Shown piece by piece: positions 36,301 through 46,542 of a DNA stretch of 64,000 bases. A model generated the notes under the pieces. That model ran no database searches. It had not been told where the DNA came from and was given only the letters and a program-made list of their open reading frames with translations. The stretch lies in assembly GCA_033439685.1 (NCBI GenBank), contig JAUEDM010000002.1:5456001-5520000 (forward strand), in the 5' to 3' direction. The position numbers and the translations under genes are program-made. This DNA is from Apodospora peruviana (lineage: Eukaryota > Ascomycota > Sordariomycetes > Sordariales > Lasiosphaeriaceae). Numbering within the stretch: position 1 is the stretch's first letter; each line of letters starts with the position of its first letter.

Positions 36301-39300
36301 GTAATTCTAGATTATATTCTGTCTAATAACGAATACCCGACGTTGGGAATTCGATGTTATAACGACCGAGTCCTGTGCAGGCTGGGAGGACTGTAGGTCC
36401 TGTCACACATGACCGACCCAGCAGGTGGGAGGCTTCGAGTCTGGGCTTGCAAGTCGGTCGACCAAACACCTACAGATACTCCGTATTTCCAGTTAACACA
36501 GTACAGATCACATTTATTGGGGAAATACAGACGTTCAACGTATAACTGTCCCTATCATAATGTGGCGTTTTCGTAAAGTTCGGCGCCCTAACGGCGAGAC
36601 GCGGCAAGGCATCATCTCGACACTAAGGCAAGGGGTCTTTCAGAGATGAGGTGACATTTTTGGACGCCAGAACAGTCTCGTGATTGATGCGTATCCCCGT
36701 ACCTACCTTAGTTAAAATGGCCAACCACCTCGACGTCAGATTATGATGCAGTTATCCCCCCAAGGCTGCACTGTCCCATTCGTGCCTGGCCGCAGATATA
36801 TCATATCCTGTACAGTGCAGGAAGTGGCTGCCAAACAGCTCGCCCTGCCAACTCGTGGGGGTCATAATTGTCCGCGTCTCTTGGCAGGAGCTCCGGAGAC
36901 TTACCCGCGAGTCCATAATTGTGGGGCACTTTGGTGGGGAGTCTCCGAGTCCACAACGAAACAGTCGGCACTCATGACCCTCCTTCTCGCTGCAGCCACT
37001 GGACACCCACTGCACTGTGTTGCACCTGGCACTTTCTCAGAGCCAGGTTTCCCCACACAGATGCCAGCGCCCAGCAAGCACCTGACTGGCACCTGCCTGT
37101 CCACCAACTGTTGAGCAATAACAATTTCATCCCAAAGGACTGCTGTTTCCTGCTGTTCCCCCATCTTGAAACCCAACGGCATCTGGGGTCGAATCAGTCT
37201 CGGTCACATGCACAATCATGCTTTCTCGCTTCAGTCAATCACTCTTGTTGCCGCACCACCAGCAGATATATTAAGGTACCTATCAAATCTATCATAGTCG
37301 CCTAGGCAGTCTCGAACGTGGACAATAGATGAAGCCATCATCACATCACTGCCAAGACACGTACAACTTCGAGTATCACCACCAATTCTTTCTTCAAGCC
37401 ACCGCTAGCACGCCTTCCGGAGCAATTACGTAGACATTGCCCAATTCTGGACGGCATCTGTCAGAAAATTCCGACAAGCTATGCCTAAATCACAGATCAA
37501 AGCAGCCATGTTTCACAGTGCAGCAAGCCAGCAAAGTTGACAGGTTTTCAGCTCCAACTTGCTTTGCCCTGGCCAGCTCTGTCGAGATGTACCTACCTTG
37601 CACAGTTTATTTCGCTTCTTTCACCCAGGCTGATCAGTATCAAGACCGGGTCTGGATATCGCGACGCTAACTCAACACGGTGTGGTCAAGTTCCCAGTGT
37701 CTGGGTCGAGCCCACGCTGGCCAATGAGAGCAGTAGTACGGCATATGTGGGCGGTGTGGCGTTTCAGCCCACGACCCATTACAATGGTTCACTGCGGCCA
37801 CTCGGGATTACGGCGCACCTCCGTTCAGAATCTCTATTTGCAGAGAGATTTTCTACACTCGAGAACAAGGAAATAAATTGTTCAGATTCAAGGCCGCAAA
37901 CTCGGTCGCTGGCGAAGGAGGAGAAGTGACAGAAAGCTGGTCTGCAGTTTCACACGGAGGAAACTGGACCAAAGACACTTCGTGTGTCCGCCTTTCAAAA
38001 CCGAAATGACAAGCCCGGACATGCAAGAGACAAACAAGAGACAAGCCAGCCCGAAACACAGTCAGTCGCCATCCGCCCAGGCATTGTCACCATCCTGGCT
38101 TCGTTAGCCTTCGACGCTTCTTCCATAAGGTTTCCCGGAGCTTGTTCCGCCTCCAGTATCCGTCTTTTTTGCGTCAACGCGGGGCAAGAATGGCTCATTT
38201 CCACCCCGGCGAGCGGTCGCCCGGAAGGTCGGTCGCTAGGTCTCCAGCGGCTCCGGGGAAGCCAAAGTATGGCCGCGGATTTTTGGTGAGCTGCTAAAGC
38301 CTGTGGGTAACATCCGTCGGCTGTACCAGACCTCGTGTCCACTAACCGACGACGCTACACGTGCAACTCGCACACCCCTTTTCGCTTGTCAGAGCTACGG
38401 ACAGGCCCTTGAGGCTTCTGAACGCACATACCGTCATACCCCAGACCCGCCCCTCCCAGCTATTTCCATTCTAGGAATGGTCTTCCCAGTGAGCCTCGCT
38501 AGCAGGTAAGCCCCTGTCGATATTCGTTCCCAGCGCTTTGGTTGATGGGCAGATCACCCCCGCCTTGACATTTCATTGGGTCCACCGGCACATGAGCAAG
38601 CAATCTGACATGGACCACCATTGGCAAGATTGCAAGGGCAGCCAGGGACCTCTTCGTGCAGCGCATTTGCCTCTGGTCTAGCATCAAAACAGCATCACAG
38701 CACCTTCACGGCTGGACCCGGAGAAGCTCGTCAAACTCACTTCGCTGTTGCTCACGATAAGCCACTATGCCCATTTTGCTCACCGACTTGCAAACAACCA
38801 TCAAACCAATGAGTAGTGGGTGGGCACGTGTTCGATACTGATCTCGAATCAACTTGCACACCACTCTTTCATACCTTTGTTACGCAGGAATCTCTGTAGA
38901 TGGTGTCTGGCTGCATGTCATTCATATCCTATCTGGAACCTGCCTGGGAATCATTTTTAGGCCAACTTCTAGACCCGATACATTTCCATCATCCGGCAAC
39001 ACTACCGAATGTACCAGCTGCAGTGATTGCCACTCTCGGAACTGTCGGAAAAACATCATGGATCACCAACAAGGCTTGCCGTGTGGAGGGTCCCTCCGCG
39101 TGTGCTCCTCAGGTTGAGAGACGGTAACGTTGGAAATATCTCGCTCGTCATTGCAATCCCCCTCATGACTAACAACCAGCAGCGTGGGGGTTCGGGCCCG
39201 CCAATTGCTCCTTGCCAAACGCTTCTCGAAAAGCCGCAATCTGAATCAGCGACCCCTCTCAGTGGAAACTTTTTCCCTTTTTAGATCCGTGTATCATCTC

Positions 39301-42300
39301 TCTAGGATCCTTCTAATTCGGCACCCGCTGTCAATGCTGCCACCATCTACGGAATACCCTCGCTGGAGTGTGACCGCACACGTGCTAGTGATGCCCGGAC
39401 CGGACCCTGTTGCTTAAGGTGGCCACACCGCTGGGTCCCTGCTCCTGGACGAATACACGGGCTAATAACCATACAGTCAAGAAGCGCGGAGAACTTCAGT
39501 CTCGACCGTCTGTCGAGTTCTCTGACATGAGCATCGATCGACTTAGTCGAGTCTCGGTGCGCAGGGAAGGTATTGTAAGATTCTGCTGATCGTGAGAAAG
39601 GTAATCGACCCGATCTAGATCAAAGATCATGACGGATGACGTGATGCTCACCGCTTAGATACCCCAAACTCGGCGTGAGTGCCGGATATTCTACGTTCAA
39701 CAGCATAGACCGGAAGCCGGTCTGATAAAGCGTACGCGGTACGAAGAGACGCATGGTGGCAGGTTCACCAAGCACGTTCCCATTGTCCCCCGAACATCAA
39801 AAGTCTGTTGGGTTGAGACATTGGCGTCTTTCAGCCGAAGAGCGGCTGACCAGTGTTTCTCGCCTACAGATGGCTCATTCGTCTGACGGCAATGCTTCAT
39901 CGGCAACAAACGCCTGCTGGTTCAGATGTCATGGACCCGACCCGATCTCCTCGATTCGCGGTCACCAGCAAACCTATTCTGAGCTTTGATCGGGTATTGT
40001 TTTGCAAACATTTAGGCAGCTGACTTTTGCAGTTAATCAGCGACACCGATGGTGATGGGGCTGCCGTCGCACAGCGATCGGACAACTGCCACCGGCTTCA
40101 GTGCCGGGCAAGAAGTCAGTTATCACTTTCGCTCGAGTGTGTTCGCCTTGCAAACATGTTCACCAGCAACAGAAAGTCAAGCCTCGGTATACCTGAGGGT
40201 GTTGAGGGTGAACGACACTGGCTGTATCGTTAACAAGCAGTAGTGACACTTCCTGGGTTACCCTGGTTGTCTGTCAGTTATCAGATTCGGGCCTGTGCGC
40301 TGCGCGCCTCCCACACGACGACGGCTTCGTAGGGGTTCGAATCGCTCCACCACCCGCCGGCCCGTAGGCATTAGGCAATCTGTCAGATTAGCTTCACTAC
40401 CCTATATTTGGCAGATCGTTGCTGTATTTGTCCTCGGAAAGCAGTAATTACTTACACAATACGCAGTATCTCGTATAACTGGCAGCCTTGATGACTAGCC
40501 GTCTTGGCGAGGATGGATGTCAACCTGAAAGTTCACAATGGCCTCAAAGATTTGCCGGTTCAGCAACAGACGTCAATTCTCGGCACGCTGGATTACTAGT
40601 CTACCTTCCGGATCGAGCACAAGTCACAACGGGCCTGGAGATCGCGGAAGAATGAGGGGTCGCGCCTTGAGCGGCTCACAGCGCGTAGCGCGGCCTCTGG
40701 GTGATAATTCGTTGGTCCCGTCCCGTGAGATTGGCCAAGATCCCCATCCGCCGTTACGATTCGGCGATGGGTACATCCGTTCTCCGAATAGGAAAAAAGA
40801 CCATAGTGACATGGCGTCTTGGTCGTCTGCCTATGACAAGGCGAGGACAGCATATCGATGCAAGATGCGGGATCGTTGATGGATGGTGACCGGGGATCGG
40901 AAGGGATCTATTATCTGATCACAGCCGGTGAATTTGGTGTTTACGTAGTCCGTAAGCCTACCGTGAAAAATACTCGCCTAGGCATATGCGAGTGCTATGC
41001 TGCGGCTGGATCTATGATAGCACATTCCCTATCTATTCGTTACATCTGATCAAATCCTGTTGTTCGTATCGAGAATCGGTACTAATGCAGTCGGTCTACT
41101 GCAGGTCCCGTCCCGTCCCCGTTTCCAATTGTTCGTACGCTCTCGGCAGTATATCATGGGTATGGCGGCGATATTGGGAATCACGAAAACGGATTCGTCT
41201 TTCTCGTGCCGGGCCGGAATCGAATGGGATGAGATAGCGCGAGAATTACACACGACTCGGCCTTCTTTCCACTGTTGATGCATGTTCAGCTTTCTCTGTC
41301 AAAGTCGCCAAGGGATTTGGTGTGTACGTAAAGGGAGCTAGTGATGCTTTTCCACACACACCCGGCGGCGTGCGACCTAGGTGGCCGTGATGGCTATCCG
41401 TCTCTCAGGTAAGGATATCATCTCATTCCCAAACACGGGACATTTTACCACACCCACTTACCCATCCAATGGACCCAACGGGGGATGAGCCGGCGGCAGC
41501 GGGCGGCGAGAATGAAACCCAGGTGAACAGGCCAGGTGTGGCAAAACCAATAGAGAGAAGATGGTTGAAAGAGGAAACCGTCCTCCGTCTTTGGCTGCAT
41601 TTTTGTTTTCTTCCGAGAAAGTTTGGTATCGTATTCTATCCAGTTATTCTCGGTGACTTTTCGCAACTCGCGCCGATTCGAGCATTCAAGAGAAGCTGCA
41701 GCTACCGATGACTGTTCCTGGCTTTGGCGGAAGGGACAACAACGGATTATAATCAACACACTTCTTTGGTTTGCTCACTTTGCCTGCTTTTGGTAAGCAT
41801 CTAAGACAGTTTCGTCCGTTTCGTGACACGACTTACTGCATCGAGGCAGGTCAGGTTCCAGTGAACGGGTTCATGTATGGGAAAGATCTCAAGATGCTGT
41901 GTACGGTCCATATGGTAGGTAGGTGGTACGAGACAAGTAGCAGTAGACATCGGCGCAGGAACAGATGTTGTGTCATGTCGGCTAGGTAGGAGATATTTTG
42001 TCTGGACTACATGTATACATTTTTACCCTTTTCTGTTCTTTTTTTCCTGACTTCTTTACCTTGGTACCTATCAGCCTCTTCTTTTTTTTCTGGCGCCAGC
42101 AATATGTCTCTCACTCTCTCTGCACTTCCCTCCCACCGAGGGACAAAGACGTAAAACGCAGCCCAGATCACGGACATACATATGTACGTACACACGGCAC
42201 GGATATGCAGGCGGATGCTTCCCCTAATTACGATGGGTCTTTTGTGTCTACCAACCACATTTCGATCATGATATTTTGGTGGTGAGAGTGAAGGGTGGTG

Positions 42301-42818
42301 GTTACTACCCACATCTGACGCCGCTTCACGCTTCGCTCGGGAAGGGAAAAGAAAAGAGAAACCTACCTGCCTACCGAACCAAAACGAATGGGTGGCTGTC
42401 GGAGAGGCTCAGCTTGGCTTGACCTTTGATGTTGACTGGAGAGTCTACGGATTACTTGAGGTGAGACCAACCTGCCTCCACCGCCGGAGCGGCCTTGGCT
42501 TTCAGGTCTCTTTCTTTTTTATTTGCTTTTCTTTTTTTGTTTCGCCTATCAAAACATACGCCATCATATCATGGCTGGCTTTTCATCGACGCCCATATTT
42601 TCCTCTAGTCTCCGAGTGTGGCTCTATCCTACCGGTATTTAACCTTATTCCATATTATGTACATACACTAACAGAGCGACAGCAGAGCTGAAACCAAAGG
42701 CAAAAAAGAGACCAAAAAAGAGACGGAGAGACGGAAAAGAAAAACAGTTCCCGGAGGGCCGGGCGGAGACTAGGTAGTCACATTCCCCGGGACTTGAGAC
42801 TCGCCATCGCGATCCGCA

Positions 42819-42844
42819 CCCCCCCCCCCCTTTTTTTTTTTTTT
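42819..42844. repeat. Poly-C/poly-T homopolymer junction
   Basis: Twelve C followed directly by fourteen T. The length is likely to vary between isolates and sequencing runs. Confidence 0.9.
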
Positions 42845-43543
42845 CTTTTGGCAACATAGACTAGACATGCATGTCTTGTTCTGACGTTGATGTTGCTGTT
42901 GTTGCATCGGGTCTCAAGAGACTTACAGGAAAGAGTTTTCATGGGTTCATCTTATTAACATGAATCATGACGACAGACAGACAGGGGACGACGAACATAA
43001 TCAGGACAGCGTCGGCGGCGGGGGGCGGAGAATGATAGGAGAAAGAGAAACTTGTTGCACCCCACGCACACGCACGTGGGGAATATCTCGACTCCATGTT
43101 CATACAATTACAACGACATGGGCTCTATTACTTTCAGACTCCTTTGATACAATGGTAGGCAACTTTCCCAAGTCCAGGTACGTACGTAGGACAACTACCC
43201 ATGTTACCCAAGTCAGAAAGAGAGACAAAAAAGAAAAAGGGGGTTTTCAGGGTCCTCCTGGCTCTTGTCTTACATCTCCACTGTCACTTGCTTTGAATAA
43301 TCCCCGACAACCTACACAAACCACTCGCGCTTAAAACTTAACTGCGCTAAATATTTCGACACACACCATGACTCTACCACATGTTAGATAGTTGTGTGGA
43401 TATCGTTCTGTCAAATTCGTAACCGTGGGTTTTGTCTTGTGTTGTTTCCGGGTAATTTCTCCGAATGATCGACACAAGCTAGGAATAATCGGTGCTGATG
43501 AGAAGTGTAAGACGTGTCCAACTTTGACGAGTTAGGCGCGGCG

Positions 43544-43565
43544 CGGCGCCGGCGGGAAGGCGCCG
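43544..43565. repeat. GC-rich hairpin
   Basis: CGGCGCC and GGCGCCG flank an 8-base loop (GGCGGGAA), giving a seven-pair all-GC stem in an otherwise unremarkable intergenic region. There is no T-tract after it on the plus strand and no adjacent gene, so no function is assigned. Confidence 0.6.
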
Positions 43566-44759
43566 CCGTTAACCCGTGGGTACTTTCTTTGTTGCTTGCG
43601 AGATTCGTCGAGAGCGGCCGATCTACCATCTCATCTCATCTTTGTTCCGATCAACCTTAGTGCAAACAGGGATAGGATACGATCAAGATTTGGTTGGACC
43701 CCTATTTTAAACTTATTTTACGGAGTCATCACTGGGGAAGTACGGAGTAGAGAGAGAGACATATCTAGATCTGGTATGGTCGTCGATCGATTTCATGCCA
43801 TTATCGACAATCTTGATAATACGTAACCTATACAAACAAAAGTTTACATCCAAAAATCGAAATTAGGTTCGGCCATCTGGAGATGTTTCGGGCCTACCCG
43901 CTTGTCATCAAAGTCGTGTGTGTTGCTGACATGTTTCGCCGAAAAAACTCCATGTTCACGATGTCCTACTCTTTAAGTGTCACTGAGGCGCGACGAGCCC
44001 CCCAGTTGAAGGATAGTCCCGAGACCGTCTTTGTGATCTACATCGTGGTCAGCGTGCCACTGCTGCAGCAAAGAGGAACAGGTTTCTTACTGGAAGAGTA
44101 ACGCAGGTAGTGTAGTCTCGTCTGTAAGTAGGTAACTGTAATTATAGATCACTCAACATAACATGCTGCTTCTAGGCCTCGTAGAGGTAGTCGGTAGTCA
44201 GTCACACTCTGGAATCTTTATGATGGTGCAGATGTTAGGACATTTCAAGAGGAATACTAACTCTACACCTCTACGGGGGATTTAAAACCTCAATTAGTGA
44301 CATTAGGACCTGTATAGACAAGATATATGGAGAAGACAGCACTCTTATATCTAACATGCAACTAAGTATTCTGTCTACGCCAACGCCATATATGTTTTAC
44401 CTAAACCCATCTGCCGGACACTCAAGCCGTCTTCCAGTCGAGTAACTAACAGACGAACATATAATTAAACCCTTATGACAGTCTAAATTATGTTTATCAG
44501 CGACACTCGGTATCCAAACACGCGCGCAAGTACACTGAATATGAATGTTAGGTAGGCCATGGAATAGAATAAAGGTATTTTCTTGTCCAGACCAGCTGGG
44601 GCTTGGCGAGTAACGAGCCAACCAGCCACCTCGGGTCAGGTAAGGTAGGTGGTTTGGCTCAAAGGACACACGACATTGCCCCGTGGTCACAACGACGAGA
44701 GCATCATCATCAACTCCAACTACAAACACTTCCTACCAATTGCCTATCGATTCTCCACC

Positions 44760-45641
44760 ATGTCCTCAGCACCTGCCATCAGCGGCGCATCCAGAAAAAG
44801 GGGCGCAGAGGAAGTTGATGTTCAGCACCGGCTCTACAAACATTCCAATGCGCGGATATACCGACATGAAAATGAATTACGAGCGAACGGATCCTTGGGA
44901 TGTCCAATATTGGAAACTGGCCGACTACCGTCTCCATCAGAGGAGCAGTCCCAGCTTCGTAACGACTTGATCGAGGCGTATAAGGCGGCTTCCAAGACGC
45001 ACGACGATGAAAATCCCAGCTCCATTGTGGCCATTTATGACACCGCAACGGGGCATTATTACCGTGAAGACAACACGACGAGGAGCATCATCACAGCTGC
45101 CGCCCATCTCGTTCCTTACACGCTTAACCCGAAATATTTTGACGACTTGATCGACCGCTTCAGTATGAATGCTGAAGAATCGGGACTGAAGACTTTCAGG
45201 AATGGCCTCCTGCTCCATACCAAGGTCAAACAAGTACTTGACGATGGCGCCATAGCCATCGTCCCAGACCTGCCAGAAGATGACGACCAAAATCTATTTC
45301 CGACCCCCAAGGACATGGGAGAGTGGGAAAAGATTGAGCCCAAAGTTTACCGGTGGAAAGTAATTGACAGAGACACTCAAACACTAGATGAGTCAATCTA
45401 CTTGGAGTCAGATGATGATCCGACGACCCAGACCCAGACACAAATCACGATTAGAGAACTGGATAAGCGACCTCTATTCTTCAAGAGCGATCAACGTCCC
45501 TATGTCGGTTTCGTGTATTTCCTGTTCCAGCTTGCGCAGGTCAAGTTGTGGTGGTGGCGTTATTACCGGGCGGGAGATCATCCGACCATTACACTTCGCC
45601 TGTCTTGGCTGGGAATGGGATTCTGGGGCGACCACGACGAC

Positions 45642-45644
<3 letters not shown>
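44760..45644 (+). CDS. Fungal HNH_2-type (HNH nuclease fold) domain protein
   Basis: Single-exon gene of 294 residues. The centre matches the HNH_2 domain frequent in filamentous fungi: SIVAIYDTATGHYY, then AAHLVPYTL (114-122, with the motif histidine), an acidic helix, RNGLLLHTKVKQVLDDGAIA (147-166, invariant Asn-Gly) and IVPDLP. These have the order expected for a His-metal finger nuclease, but fungal HNH_2 proteins are mostly uncharacterised and activity is not proven. The tail has a Thr/Gln run and a Trp/Tyr-rich stretch (LFQLAQVKLWWWRYYRAG). The ATG chosen gives MSSAPAISGASRKRG; another in-frame ATG at 44649 would add 37 residues of unlikely composition. A GA microsatellite begins at the stop codon. 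Confidence 0.8.

Positions 45645-45688
<44 letters not shown>
45644..45688. repeat. (GA)22 dinucleotide microsatellite
   Basis: Unbroken AG/GA run of 45 bases whose first base is the last base of the TAA stop of the HNH-domain gene. It therefore lies at the very start of that gene's 3' UTR. Confidence 0.97.
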
Positions 45689-45690
<2 letters not shown>

Positions 45691-45886
45691 CTGAACTGAT
45701 TTGAGTTTCGGTATTCGAGTTATATAGTATATGAGTAGATAGGTAGTACGCTTGACCGGTGAAGATGGTTTGATCAGTAGATCGCTCGGTCGGTCGGAAT
45801 TAGGTATAATCCAGGGTATATATAATGTGATGTAGTAACGACGGGAGAATTGTACGTGATAATATTTTCTTAATTCGTTTGTCGGA

Positions 45887-46216
45887 TCACCGTTTATTCG
45901 CCTGCTGGAACTGTCCTTCCGACCCCATCGTCCACGAGTCCCTCCTCTCCGGCTGCGGAGGATACTGCGGCGGCGGCGAACTGGGCTGCTGCTGGATCGG
46001 CGAGCCCACACTCGTCGGTAATTCTACTGGTAGCTGTTGGTACTGGTGTTGGTGTTGGTCATACATTGGCCTAATTATAGATTTCACTGTCAGCAATTTT
46101 TCTTCATAGGAAAAGTAACAGAAGGTGAAAACTCACGGGTGGTAATTCTGCTGCATACCCCCAAGTTCTCCTCCCATCAGCGGCGCATGAACCCCCTGAT
46201 GACACGAAATCGTGCT
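45887..46216 (-). CDS. Candidate last two exons of an unrecognised Pro/Gln-rich protein
   Basis: Two exons (46216-46137 and 46070-45887) are separated by a 66-base intron with a good donor (GTGAGT) and acceptor (AATTAG). Spliced, they read GVHAPLMGGELGGMQQNYHP, then a tail rich in Gln and Pro (MYDQHQHQYQQ, SPPPQYPPQPERRDSW) ending GQFQQANKR and TGA. Upstream, a hydrophobic frame (SGLLVSVLAAAAAVIGFGFS, about 46270-46330) could be a membrane segment of the same protein. That would need a splice with a weak GTTTAC donor, and I cannot find a convincing start codon before the CAND1 stop codon. I do not recognise the protein. It could also be a decayed gene end. Confidence 0.35.
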
Positions 46217-46542
46217 CTGGACAGGACCATGCCATAGATATAAGGTTCACAACCAAAGCAAGTAAACTTGATGAGAGATGAGAAACCAAATCCAATTACG
46301 GCAGCAGCAGCAGCAAGTACGGAAACTAGCAGACCGCTAAAATAGTATATCGTTTTCGCTCCTGTGACTATAGAAAATACAAAACAATACTCTTATCTAC
46401 CATATTCCGCCTCGGAAAAGGAGGGGGGGAAATGGGGAGGGCCCTAATGGTCCCCGTATTCATAGTCCTCCTTCTCCATCGTCCTCTGTATCAGAGTCGA
46501 ATTCTTCAGTCTCGCTCTCCACATCATCCTAACCAGAGCATT

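Larger units (their letters stand above)
33425..44759. other. 11 kb block without a recognisable gene
   Basis: Lies between the divergently transcribed C2H2 gene and the HNH-domain gene, so it contains both promoters. Open frames are 60-170 codons, show no motif and often overlap on both strands. I found no transposase, reverse transcriptase, terminal repeats or tRNA. Three of the four TACTCCGTA 9-mers of the window lie here (33911, 36477, 43741). A decayed repeat, a long regulatory region or noncoding transcripts remain possible. Confidence 0.5.

Noticed and set aside
40261..40380. tRNA-like box B (GGTTCGAATC) near 40336
   Set aside because: The five bases on either side do not pair as a T-stem, and no acceptor stem or A box fits upstream.
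33425..44759. Transposon or retroelement in the gene-free block
   Set aside because: No transposase or reverse-transcriptase motifs, no terminal repeats found by eye. Decay beyond recognition cannot be excluded.
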